Shown: piece after piece, positions 14,301 to 25,000 of the stretch | How the letters are laid out: the number at the start of each line of letters is the position of its first letter | How positions within the stretch are numbered: position 1 is the stretch's first letter | Origin: Colletes latitarsis | Lineage: Eukaryota; Arthropoda; Insecta; Hymenoptera; Colletidae | Direction of reading: 5' to 3' | Length of the DNA: 64,000 bases | Assembly: GCF_051014445.1 (NCBI RefSeq) | Contig: NC_135137.1 | Span: 19,097,501-19,161,500, forward strand | Notes under the pieces: generated by a model | The model's input: the letters and a program-made list of their open reading frames with translations, nothing else | Database searches by the model: none | What the model was told of the DNA's origin: nothing | Translations under genes and position numbers: made by a program

Positions 14301-15129
14301 ACCTGGTTTCGGTCAATGTTTTAGAGGATAACACCAGTTAGGTCTGGGTTAGGTCGGGGTTATGCCCGCACCTGGCTCATGATTTGGCTTTCTTCGTAAA
14401 TTTGTTGGCTAGATCCTGGGTTTTTTTCGGGTTTGAATCTCGTAGTAATGAGGTAACACACTGAAGCAGTCAATTAAACCTGGTTTCGATCAATATTTTT
14501 GAGGATAACACCGGTTAGGTCTGGGTTAGGTCTGGGATATGCGCGCATCTGGCTTATACTTTCGCCTTTTTCGAAAACTTGTTGGCCAGATCCTGGGTTT
14601 TTTTCGTGTTTGAATCACGTAGTAATGTGGTAACACACTGAAGCAGTCAATTAAACCTGGTTTCGATCAATATTTTAGAGGATAACACCGGTTAGGTCTG
14701 GGTTAGATCTGGGTTATAACCGCATCTGGCTCTTGATTTGGCCTTCTTCGCATACTTATTGGCCAGATCCTGGGTTTTTTCGTGTTTGAATCACGTAGTA
14801 ATGTGGTAACACACTGAAGCAGTTAACTAAACCTGGTATCGATCAATATTTTAGAGGATAACACCGGTTAGGTCTGGGTTAGGTCAGGGTTATGCCCGCA
14901 CCTGGCTAATGATTTTGCCTTCATCGCATACTTGTTGGCCAGATCCTGGTGTTTTTTCGTGTTTGAATCACGTAGTAATGTGGTAACACACTGAAGCAGT
15001 CAATTAAACCTGGTTTCGACCAATATTTTAGAGGATAACACCGGTTAGGTCTGCGTTAGGTCTGGGATATGCGCCCATCTGGCTTATACTTTCGCCATTT
15101 TCGCAAACTTGTTGGCTAGATCCTGGGTT

Positions 15130-15815
15130 TTTTCGTCTTTGAATCACGTAGTAATGTGGTAACACACTGAAGCAGTTAATTAAACCTGGTTTCGATCAAT
15201 ATTTTAGAGGATAACACCGGTTAGGTCTGGGATATGCGCGCATCTGGCTTATACTTTCGCCTTTTTCGCAAACTTGTTGGCCAGATCCTGGATTTTTTTC
15301 GTGTTTGAATCACGTAGTAATGTGGTAACACACTGCAGCAGTCAATTAAACCTGGTTTCGATCAATATTTTAGAGGATAACACCGGTTAGGTCTGGGTTA
15401 GATCTGTGTTATAACCGCATCTGGCTCTTGATTTGGCCTTCTTCGCATACTTGTTGGCCAGATCCTGGGTTTTTCGTCTTTGAATCACGTAGTAATGTGG
15501 TAACACACTGAAGCAGTTAATTAAACCTGGTTTCGATCAATATTTTAGAGGATAACACCGGTTAGGTCTGGGATATGCGCGCATCTGGCTTATACTTTCG
15601 CCTTTTTCGCAAACTTGTTGGCCAGATCCTGGATTTTTTTCGTGTTTGAATCACGTAGTAATGTGGTAACACACTGCAGCAGTCAATTAAACCTGGTTTC
15701 GATCAATATTTTAGAGGATAACACCGGTTAGGTCTGGGTTAGATCTGTGTTATAACCGCATCTGGCTCTTGATTTGGCCTTCTTCGCATACTTGTTGGCC
15801 AGATCCTGGGTTTTT
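15130..15815 (+). repeat. Tandem two-monomer unit of about 341 bp
   Basis: Two adjacent copies share rare changes: CCTGGATTTTTTTCG, CACTGCAGCAG and GTTAGATCTGTGTTATAAC. This is a small higher-order unit. Confidence 0.75.
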
Positions 15816-17099
15816 CGTGTTTGAATCACGTAGTAATGTGGTAACACACTGAAGCAGTCAATTAAACCTGGTTTCGGTTAATATTTTAGAGGATAACACC
15901 GGTTAGGTCTGGGTTAGATCTGGGTTATAACCGCATCTGGCTCTTGATTTGGCCTTCTTCGCATACTTGTTGGCTAGATCCTGGGTTTTTTCGTCTTTGA
16001 ATCACGTAGTAATGTGGTAACACACTGAAGCAGTTAATTAAACCTGGTATCGATCAATATTTTAGAGGATAACACCGGTTAGGTCTGGGATATGCGCGCA
16101 TCTGGCTTATACTTTCGCCTTTTTCGCAAACTTGTTGGCTAGATCCTGGGTTTTTTTTCGGGTTTGAATCTCGTAGTAATGTGGTACCACACAGAAACAG
16201 TCCATTAAACCTGGTTTCGGACAGTATTTTAGAGGATAACACCGGTTAGGTCTGGGATATGCGCGCATCTGGCTTATACTTTCGCCATTTTCGCAAACTT
16301 GTTGGCTAGATCCTGGGTTTTTTTTCGGGTTTGAATCTCATAGTAATGTGGTACCACACAGAAACAGTCCATTAAACCTGGTATCGGACAGTATTTTAGA
16401 GGATAACACCGGTTAGGTCTGGGTTAGGTCAGGGTTATGCCCGCACCTGGCTAATGATTTTGCCTTCATCGCATACTTGTTGGCCAGATCCTGGGGTTTT
16501 TTCGTGTTTGAATCACGTAGTAATGTGGTAACACACTGAAGCAGTCACTTAAACCTGGTTTCGACCAATATTTTAGAGGATAACACCGGTTAGGTCTGCG
16601 TTAGGTCTGGGCTATGCGCCCATCTGGCTTATACTTTCGCCTTTTTCGCAAACTTGTTGGCTAGATCCTGGGTTTTTTCGTTTTTGAATCACGTAGTAAT
16701 GTGGTAACACACTGAAGCAGTTAATTAAACCTGGTATCGATCAATATTTTAGAGGATAACACCGGTTAGGTCTGGGATATGCGCGCATCTGGCTTATACT
16801 TTCGCCTTTTTCGCAAACTTGTTGGCTAGATCCTGGGTTTTTTTTCGGGTTTGAATCTCGTAGTAATATGGTACCACACAGAAACAGTCCATTAAACCTG
16901 GTTTCGGACTGTATTTTAGAGGATAACACCGGTTAGGTCTGGGACAGGTCTGGGTTATGCGCCCATCTGGCTTATACTTTCGCCATTTTCGCAAACTTGT
17001 TGGCCAGATCCTGGGTTTCTTTCGTGTTTGAATCACGTAGTAATGTGGTACAACACTGAAGCAGTCAATTAAACCTGGTTTCGATCAATATTTTAGAGG

Positions 17100-18137
17100 G
17101 TGACACCGGTTAGGTCTGGGATATGCGCGCATCTGGCTTACACATTCGCCTTTTTCGCATACTTGTTGGCCAGATCCTGGGTTTTTTTCGTGTTTGAATC
17201 ACGTAGTAATGTGGTAACACACTGAAGCAGTCAATTAAACCTGGTTTCGATTAATATTTTAGAGGATAACACCGGTTAGGTCTGAGTTAGGTCAGGGTTA
17301 TGCCTGCACCTGGCTAATGATTTTGCCTTCATCGCATACTTGTTGGCCAGATCCTGGTGTTTTTTCGTGTTTGAATCACGTAGTAATGTGGTAACACACT
17401 GAAGCAGTCAATTAAACCTGGTTTCGACCAATATTTTAGAGGATAACACCGGTTAGGTCTGCGTTAGGTCTGGGATATGCGCCCATCTGGCTTATACTTT
17501 CGCCATTTTCGCAAACTTGTTGGCTAGATCCTGGGTTTTTTCGTCTTTGAATCACGTAGTAATGTGGTAACACACTGAAGCAGTTAATTAAACCTTGTTT
17601 CGATCAATATTTTAGAGGATAACACCGGTTAGGTCTGGGATATGCGCGCATCTGGCTTACACATTCGCCTTTTTCGCATACTTGTTGGCCAGATCCTGGG
17701 TTTTTTTCGTGTTTGAATCACGTAGTAATGTGGTAACACACTGAAGCAGTCAATTAAACCTGGTTTCGATTAATATTTTAGTGGATAACACCGGTTAGGT
17801 CTGGGCTAGGTCAGGGTTATGCCTGCACCTGGCTAATGATTTTGCCTTCATCGCATACTTGTTGGCCAGATCCTGGTGTTTTTTCGTGTTTGAATCACGT
17901 AGTAATGTGGTAACACACTGAAGCAGTCAATTAAACCTGGTTTTGACCAATATTTTAGATGATAACACCGGTTAGGTCTGCGTTAGGTCTGGGATATGCG
18001 CCCATCTGGCTTATACTTTCGCCATTTTCGCAAACTTGTTGGCTAGATCCTGGGTTTTTTCGTCTTTGAATCACGTAGTAATGTGGTAACACACTGAAGC
18101 AGTTAATTAAACCTGGTTTCGATCAATATTTTAGAGG
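17100..18137 (+). repeat. Tandem three-monomer unit of about 519 bp
   Basis: Two adjacent copies share CTTACACATTCGCC, GTCAGGGTTATGCCTGCACC and CCTGGTGTTTTTTCG at a distance of 519 bp (17121 versus 17640). It ends just upstream of the monomers that precede element A. Confidence 0.75.
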
Positions 18138-18679
18138 ATAACACCGGTTAGGTCTGGGATATGCGCGCATCTGGCTTATACTTTCGCCTTTTTCGCAAAC
18201 TTGTTGGCCAGATCCTGGATTTTTTTCGTGTTTGAATCACGTAGTAATGTGGTAACACACTGAAGCAGTCAATTAAACCTGGTTTCGATCAATATTTTAG
18301 AGGATAACACCGGTTAGGTCTGGGTTAGATCTGGGTTATAACCGCATCTGGCTCTTGATTTGGCCTTCTTCGCATACTTGTTGGCCAGATCCTGGGTTTT
18401 TTCGTGTTTGAATCACGTAGTAATGTGGTAACACACTGAAGCAGTCAATTAAACCTGGTTTCGATCAATATTTTAGAGGATAACACCGGTTAGGTCTGGG
18501 TTAGATCTGGGTTATAACCGCATCTGGCTCTTGATTTGGCCTTCTTCGCATACTTGTTGGCCAGATCCTGGGTTTTTTCGTGTTTGAATCACGTTGTAAT
18601 GTGGTAACACACTGAAGCAGTCAATTAAACCTGGTTTCGATCAATGTTTTAGAGGATAACACCAGTTAGGTCTGGGTTA

Positions 18680-18693
18680 GGTCGGGGTTATGC
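18680..18693 (+). repeat. Target-site duplication of element A, left copy
   Basis: GGTCGGGGTTATGC, the end of the second telomere-like 11-mer and the bases after it. Identical to 25726-25739. The base before it (A) also matches the tail and is ambiguous, so 14-15 bp. An uninterrupted paralogous monomer with the same neighbours is at 14352-14365. Confidence 0.93.
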
Positions 18694-19085
18694 TCCCCTC
18701 AGGGGCTGTGTCCGGCCAGGTGTCCGGCGCAGTACGGGGCGTAGCGACCCCGAGGTACCTGATGCTAATCACACCGTAAGCCTCCTGTTGGCCGTCGCAA
18801 CGACCCATTCACAACTCCAGTTTTGGTTTTGTGAATGGTACGTGGCGGCAGGAGGACCGGGGCCTTGGCTTAACCGCCTGGGCCGCGAGGATGGTAACTC
18901 TATAAATTACCCTCTAATCCTAAGTTATGGTGCGCGGCGATGGGATGCATGGTTGGGAGAGAAGGCCCAATCCCTAGCGACCACCTCCGGGGGCACCTAC
19001 CGAACCCCCGGAGTATTAGGCTTCCCCAGGCATGGCGGCTCTGCCTGGGGTGACCTCCATTCCGACCACACTCGTGGGAACTGTA
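18694..19085 (+). promoter_or_regulatory. Element A 5' UTR (internal promoter and leader)
   Basis: 392 nt from the element start to the proposed ORF1 ATG. About 90% identical by eye to the leader of element B from CCGTAAGCCTCCTG (18775) onward, although the coding regions are much more divergent. Shared features are two nested inverted repeats (cctcctg 18781-18787 with caggagg 18849-18855; cattcacaa 18806-18814 with ttgtgaatg 18829-18837), a TATAAA at 18901-18906, and six upstream ATGs (18835, 18891, 18927, 18940, 18945, 18949). LINE promoters lie inside the 5' UTR, so this region should carry the promoter. No initiator element could be assigned with confidence. Confidence 0.75.
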
Positions 19086-22073
19086 ATGAACATTAATGAC
19101 TCTCAAATTAGCAGCCGGATTGGAAATTTGGAAAACGGAATGGCACGTGTATCGGCAGACGAGATTGGTTTATTGAACAATAATATGGATGGACCACTTC
19201 CTGGTGGGGTTAAAGCCACGGTCAGGAGTGTGCAGGTGGTGAATCCCCCGTTGGGGGTCCACCTGGAGGGTGATGTTGACCTGGTCAGGGTCGGTCCCGC
19301 TCCTGTTGTCAGCCTAGAGCGGCTAAATGTCACGGAGTGGCGTAAGGCGGGGAGGGAGTCACCTCCCCGCAAGAGGCATGATACCGTGGGATCGCTGCCT
19401 TCGATGGGCGGCGCAGCCCAGAGGAAAGATGAGGGGACGGTATGCGTTGGGAAGACCATCTCCCACACCCTCGACGACGACGACTCGCAGGATGGCGACG
19501 AGTGGGCGCCGAATCCTTGCACGGGTGACGAAGCTGAGAGTGGCGACTCCAGCGAGGGTTATGGTCCCGGTAAGAGAAAGAGGAAGGGCCCCGGGGCTGG
19601 AAGACCCAGGGGTATCTTCGTGGACCCCAAAAAGTTGGGTCCCGGGATGAAGGCCCTGCCGAAGCAGGCAGACCTCCGCAACATTGCGGAGGTCATGAAA
19701 TCGGACGAGCTCCTGGGTCGGCTCAAGGAGCAACTAGAGTCCGTCGTCAAGGTGGCAGACACCGCAAGCCACCTTAAGACGACGGACATCCGTGGGCTCC
19801 GCTTGGCAGCGAGGGTGGCTATGGTCAGCGCCGAAGAACTTCACGGCAGAGCTGACCGTGCCGAAAATCCCAATAGGCCGGCCCGGGAGGTAGTCATTCG
19901 CCAGGGCGAGTGGGAGAGGAGGGCCAAGGCCCTCGAGAAGAGGTTGGAGGTGGCGGACAAGACCGCCACAACCCTGTCCGAGACCGTGAGAGTTAAGGAC
20001 AGGGAGCTGGAGCACCTCAGGCGGGAAGTGGGCCGCCTGAGGTATAAGCAGGAGCAGCGGAGGCTGCTTCGGGAGGGGGAGGAGTTGGCCAGCGAGACGC
20101 CACCGGACCATGAATTGCCGTGTGTCCCTCGACCCCGGCGGAAGGATCTCCTTCCGTCAACATTTGCCGGGGAGGACACCGGCATGGAGGTCGAGACGTC
20201 GGTCGCAGGACCGTCGTCTACAGCACGGCCTGCCCCGATTGAGGAGGAGAGTCCCGCGTCCGGAAACCCTTTGATGGTCATGATGACCGAAGTCGTCAAA
20301 AGGGTTTCCGAGATGGCGGGACACATATCGGCTGTCGAGAGCCGTTTCGACGCCCGTTTTGAGGCGGTGTGGCGGGCAGTGTCTCGCCCGCCGCTCGGGA
20401 ATGTTCCGCTGCCCCCTTCCGCATTCGTGAGAGCGGCTCCGCCGGCTATGGCGAAAGTGCTGGAGGCGCCAAAAGGGAAGGCGAAGGGAACTGCGGTGAC
20501 GAAATCGGGCAGCACCCCCAAGAAGAGAGATGCCGCCAAGGCCCAAGGAGGTACAGCAGCGGCCGGTGGGGCGGGCGTGGCGAATTCACCCGCCCCGAAA
20601 TCTACGATGCCGCCGAAGGCAACGCATCGTCCCCCTCCACCACCTCCCAAGGCGGATAGCGGCAGGTCCGCACCGCCAGCCAACTCCAAGGCAAAGTCCA
20701 CCCCTGCTCCTGCCAACGATGGGCAGGGCTCCTGGGCTGAGGTGGTGAGGAGGGGGCAGAAGAGGGGTAGTGAAAAGGGTGCGGCACCTTTCGCGGCTTC
20801 CTCTAAGGGCGGCAAGATACCCGCTGCCAGTCGGCTAGCCGCCACTACGGCTGCGGGCAGTAAAAAGAAGGATGGTGTCCAGGTTCCGGCGGCCAAACTG
20901 CCGAGGCTGCCGAAGAATGCGGCAGTCTCGGTGACCGCCGCCTCCGGACGAGAAGGAGATTTGGGCCCCTTCCTCAATAGGGTGATGCCCGAGATTTGCA
21001 AAGATCTCGGGCTCACCGGGATGAGCCCCACCAGGGCAGTTACCGGGGCGCTATTGCTAGCGATCCCCGGTGAGAAGGGGAAAGAAAAGGCGACCGCCCT
21101 GAGGGCGCGTCTTGAGGTGGCCCTCCAGGTCGAGGGTGTTCGGGTGGCTTGCCCCCAAAAACAGGCCGAGTTAAGGGTGTCCGGCCTGTTGGAGGCAGCC
21201 ACCCAGCAGGCTGTCAGGGAGGCCCTTGCCACAGCCGGGGGTTGCGGCGCTGCGGAGGTAAACGTTGGTGACCTCCGCCGGGACAGCTCGGGCATGTTTA
21301 CTGCCTGGGCCCGCTGTCCCCTTCGCGCCGCAACCAAGCTCGCGAAGTCCGGCCGATTAATGGTCGGCTTCTTCGAGGCCCGGCTGGCAGTACTCGCAGC
21401 GAGGCCGCTGCAGTGCCACCGCTGCCTGGAGTTCGGACATGTCCGGCAGCGGTGCACCAGCACTGTCGATCGCAGCGGCCTCTGTTACCGCTGCGGAGGG
21501 GCCTCCCACACCGCACGGGAGTGCACGGCCGCCCCTAAATGCCCCCTTTGTGTGGGCTTGGGGCGGCCAGCGGATCACCGCATGGGTGGGGCGGCGTGCC
21601 GTCCCCCCAAACGCAAGGGGAAGAAGGCGAAAGGGTCGAGTGTGACCCCACCCACGGTGCCGGCTGGTGTTGAGCCGGCGCCGGTGCCCGTCGCGATGGA
21701 GGTCCAAGGGGCGGCTTGTACCCAGCCGTCCCCAGCTGTGGTGTCGTGTGCTATACCCGCCCCAGTCTCTGTTGTGACGGGAGGGGTGGTGGTGGCGGGA
21801 GTGACCGCCCCGCAGACAGTGACGGAGATGATGGAGGTGGATGTGGCGCCTTGCGACTCGGCGCCCACCACCTCCACGAAGTCGGAATGCATTTTGTCCG
21901 GGGGTGGCCCTGCAGAGTCCCCACTCCAATCGACATCCCAGCCGCCGTGCGGGTCAGAGCCCCTTAGTCGGGGGGTGATGGCCTCGTACGGCGGCAAAGA
22001 TCCGGGGCGCACAGAGGCGTCCATAAGCACTGGAAGGGGAGGCCTGGAGGAGGCCGCGGGTGAGACCCGATAA
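19086..22073 (+). CDS. Element A ORF1: Gag-like RNA-binding protein with three zinc knuckles
   Basis: Codes for 995 aa from the ATG at 19086. An in-frame ATG at 19032 would add 18 residues, but element B has AAG at the matching place, while both elements have an ATG at 19086 or its equivalent. I therefore prefer 19086. Going from the N terminus there is an acidic stretch, a basic AT-hook-like segment (KRKRKGPGAGRPRG, about residues 163-176), a charged helical region with coiled-coil character (about 200-330), a long Ala/Pro/Lys-rich linker, a conserved domain before the knuckles (about 650-775), then knuckles at C777-C780-H785-C790, C800-C803-H808-C813 and C819-C822-H831-C838. This layout is standard for R1/SART/TRAS ORF1. 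Such proteins bind the element RNA and help bring it to the target. The C-terminal 150 residues are low complexity. The stop overlaps the start of ORF2. Confidence 0.92.
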   Translation: MNINDSQISSRIGNLENGMARVSADEIGLLNNNMDGPLPGGVKATVRSVQVVNPPLGVHLEGDVDLVRVGPAPVVSLERLNVTEWRKAGRESPPRKRHDTVGSLPSMGGAAQRKDEGTVCVGKTISHTLDDDDSQDGDEWAPNPCTGDEAESGDSSEGYGPGKRKRKGPGAGRPRGIFVDPKKLGPGMKALPKQADLRNIAEVMKSDELLGRLKEQLESVVKVADTASHLKTTDIRGLRLAARVAMVSAEELHGRADRAENPNRPAREVVIRQGEWERRAKALEKRLEVADKTATTLSETVRVKDRELEHLRREVGRLRYKQEQRRLLREGEELASETPPDHELPCVPRPRRKDLLPSTFAGEDTGMEVETSVAGPSSTARPAPIEEESPASGNPLMVMMTEVVKRVSEMAGHISAVESRFDARFEAVWRAVSRPPLGNVPLPPSAFVRAAPPAMAKVLEAPKGKAKGTAVTKSGSTPKKRDAAKAQGGTAAAGGAGVANSPAPKSTMPPKATHRPPPPPPKADSGRSAPPANSKAKSTPAPANDGQGSWAEVVRRGQKRGSEKGAAPFAASSKGGKIPAASRLAATTAAGSKKKDGVQVPAAKLPRLPKNAAVSVTAASGREGDLGPFLNRVMPEICKDLGLTGMSPTRAVTGALLLAIPGEKGKEKATALRARLEVALQVEGVRVACPQKQAELRVSGLLEAATQQAVREALATAGGCGAAEVNVGDLRRDSSGMFTAWARCPLRAATKLAKSGRLMVGFFEARLAVLAARPLQCHRCLEFGHVRQRCTSTVDRSGLCYRCGGASHTARECTAAPKCPLCVGLGRPADHRMGGAACRPPKRKGKKAKGSSVTPPTVPAGVEPAPVPVAMEVQGAACTQPSPAVVSCAIPAPVSVVTGGVVVAGVTAPQTVTEMMEVDVAPCDSAPTTSTKSECILSGGGPAESPLQSTSQPPCGSEPLSRGVMASYGGKDPGRTEASISTGRGGLEEAAGETR

Positions 22074-22075
22074 TG
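22071..22075 (+). promoter_or_regulatory. TAATG stop-start overlap between ORF1 and ORF2 (element A)
   Basis: The ORF1 stop TAA (22071-22073) shares its last base with the ORF2 start ATG (22073-22075). In SART1 of Bombyx the same UAAUG pentamer is known to support translational coupling, in which ribosomes end ORF1 and restart at ORF2. The mechanism here is inferred from that precedent. Confidence 0.8.
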
Positions 22076-25000
22076 TCTCAACGCCTCCTCCAGGTAAATT
22101 TGAACCACTGCCGGGAGGCTCAGGATCTCATGCTCCAAACCCTCCGGCAGTGGAACATCGGGATGGCCGTGATCGCCGAGCCCTACCGTGTCCCCAAACA
22201 CCCCGCTTGGGTGGGGGACCTTAACGGGGTCTCGGCGATCACCTGGCAGTACGGGCGCGGCACGTTGCCGTGCCCCGTAGTGGGGAGGGGCCACGGTTTT
22301 GTGGCGGTGAAGTGGGGGGAACTCGTGGTTGCCGGGTGTTACGCGTCGCCCGCTATGGGCCTCAGCGAATTTGAGGCGTACCTCGACGAGGTGGGGAGAT
22401 GCATCTCCCCACATCTCGCCAGTGGGGTACTCGTCCTGGGCGATTTTAATGCCCACGCTGCAGCCTGGGGCTGCCCCAGGACGACCGTGAAGGGCGACGC
22501 GATGCTCGAATGGGCGGCAGGTCACGGCCTCGTAGTTTTGAATCAAGGGGCCGTGAGCACGTGCGTGCACGCGCGGGGCGAGTCGATCGTCGACATATCG
22601 TTGGGGAGCCCCGCCATAGCACGCCGTGTGTCCGACTGGAGGGTCGCGGAAGAGGTGGCCACGTTAAGCGACCACCTCTACATTACGTTTTCCGTATCCG
22701 CGACCCCCGGCTTAAATGGACCCCGCCAACCGGGCAGGGATGCACACCCGGTGCCACGCTGGTCCGCCAAGAGGCTGGACCCGGACGCCCTTGCGATGGC
22801 AGCCTCTGTTGTGGCATGGCAGGAGATGCCACGCCGGACCCTCGGCAATCCATCTGCCGGGGCGCGTTGGTTCCGGGAGACTATGACGTCGTTGTGTGAC
22901 GCAGTCATGCCCCGGGCCACCGCCCCGAGCCGAGGGGGGTCCGTGTACTGGTGGTCGGGCGAAATAGAGGACTTACGCACTCGGTGCGTGGTCGCCCGAC
23001 GCCGGTACACCCGCGCCAGGAGACGGCGCGGGGCGACGGAGGCAGAGGTGGTGAGGTTGCGCGGGGAATTTTTCCTGGCGCGAAGAACCATCCGCCGGGC
23101 CATCGCGACCGCGAAAGCCCAGGCATGGACGGAGCTCCTCGGGTCTCTGGATGCAAATCCATGGGGGCGCCCTTATCATATGGTCGTAGGGAAGATGCGA
23201 TCATGGGCGCCCCCGATCACAGAGAGCCTCGACCCCCAGCTGCTCGGGGAAACTATGCGCGTCCTCTTCCCCGCTGGGGGAGAGGCGTTCCTGCATCCCC
23301 CCGAGCCACAGCCGGATCACCCGCCTTGGTGGTCCGACGAACTGGGGGTCTCCGAGGAGGAGCTAGCTAGGGCCGTCCGGAGAATGGCTGCCAAGAAGAC
23401 GGCGCCAGGACCGGACGGCATACCTGGCAGAGCCTGGGCAGTAGCGGTGGGCGTTCTGGGGGCCGGGCTGATAAGCGTCTTCGACGCGTGCCTGCGGACC
23501 GGTCAGTTCCCCCCCATATGGAAGGTGGCGAGGTTGGTCCTCCTCCACAAGCCAGGGAAGCCCGCGGATTCTCCATCCGCGTTCCGACCCATTTGTCTGT
23601 TGGACGAGGCTGGGAAACTCCTCGAGCGGGTCATTGTATCCCGTCTCGAGGGGCATCTGTCCCGCGTCGGCCCTGATCTGGCCGACCGACAGTTCGGCTT
23701 TCGCCGGGGCCGCTCCACTGTCGACGCCATAGCGACCGTGCGGACCCTGGCGGAATCGGCAATCTCCCGGGGGGGTGTGGCGTTGGCAGTCTCGTTGGAC
23801 ATAGCCAACGCCTTTAACACCGTCTCCTGGGGGGCGATAGGTCGGGCACTCCAGTACCACCGGGTGCCCGCCTATCTGTGTCGACTGATCGGGGACTATC
23901 TGCAGGGCAGGGTAGTCCAATATCCGGGTCGGAACGGGATGGAGCAGAGAGCGGTGCACCGCGGCGTTCCACAGGGGTCGGTCCTCGGGCCGCTCCTGTG
24001 GAACTTGGCGTATGACGCGGTGCTGCGGGCTGACCTCCCCGTCGGCGTGTCGTTGGTTTGTTATGCCGACGACACCCTGGTGATAGCCGGCGGGGATACG
24101 TGGTGGAGGGCCGTGGCCCTCGCGGAGGAAGGGACGGCACGAGTCGTCGCCGAGGTAGAGCGTCTGGGGTTGCGCGTGGCACCCCAAAAGACCGAGGCCA
24201 TCTGGCTGTGTAACGTCAGTGGTCGAGGGGTGCCGCGCCAGGCATCTCTACGGGTGGGTGGAGCCCAAGTCGGGGTGGGGCGCCGGATGAAGTACCTGGG
24301 CCTCACCCTCGACAGCTACTGGCGGTTCGGGCATCATTTGGAAGGGTTGGGTCCCCGTATTGAAAGGGCAGCGGCCGCGTTAGGTCGCATAATGCCCAAT
24401 CTCGGGGGACCCAACATGGCGGCACGGCGGCTGTATTTGGGAGTCGTCCGGTCCATGGCGCTTTATGGCGCGCCTATATGGGCCGGCGGTCTGATGGCCA
24501 ATCGGCGGGGTGCATTTGTACTCCGTCGGTTACAGAGGTTGGTCGCCATCAGAGTCGTGCGGGGTTATCGCACGATCTCCTACACAGCCGCCACCTTGCT
24601 GGCGGGTTCCGCACCGTTTCACCTGCTGGCGAAAATGGACGCAGAGGTCTATCAAAACCTCTGCGACCTTCGCCAGCGGGGTGTGGACCCGCACGGCGAG
24701 GAGGCCGCCAGGGCCCGAAGCCAGGCGCGGCGACGCGTCTATAGTCGGTGGCTGGTCTGGTTATCCAAGCCAGACCAGCGGGATGATCGCGTCGCCGCGG
24801 CGGCCCGCCCAGAGTTTTATGCCTGGGTGGGCCGTAGCTGGGGTACGCCCACCTACCGCCTGACACAGGTACTGACCGGACACGGTTGCTTCGGTCGGTA
24901 CCTGCATCGGATAGGGCGGGAGGCGACGGCTGCGTGCCATCATTGCAGGGGAAGGGAGGACACCGCGCAGCACACGCTGCAGTTTTGCCCGGCGTGGGCA

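Larger units (their letters stand above)
1..18693 (+). repeat. Satellite array, left block, ~177-bp monomer with telomere-like 11-mers
   Basis: Head-to-tail monomers, roughly 105 of them, all in one orientation. Landmarks in order are CACCGG, one or two copies of TTAGGTCTGGG, TTATGCCCGCATCTGGC (or ATATGCGCGCATCTGGC), TTCGCAAACTTGTTGGCC, a T run followed by CGTGTTTGAATCACG, TAGTAATGTGGTA, CAATTAAACCTGG and ATCAATATTTTAGAGGATAA. Monomers with two 11-mers are about 177 bp and those with one are about 166 bp. The part from about 11.9 kb onward is rich in a subfamily marked by GTTATAACCGCATCTGGCTC and by CGTCTTTGAATC. No gene is supported here. The short open frames of 60-100 codons recur in every copy because 177 is divisible by three. 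Confidence 0.97.

Noticed and set aside
1..18693. CRISPR-like array
   Set aside because: Repeats are long (about 177 bp), directly adjacent and diverged, with no unique spacers. This is satellite DNA of a eukaryote.
18788..19096. Open frame of about 100 codons in the 5' UTR of element A
   Set aside because: It begins with TTG rather than ATG and lies in the leader. I see no support for a third protein.
19841..21463. Open frame of 540 codons on the minus strand
   Set aside because: Antisense shadow of element A ORF1 in GC-rich, low-complexity code.
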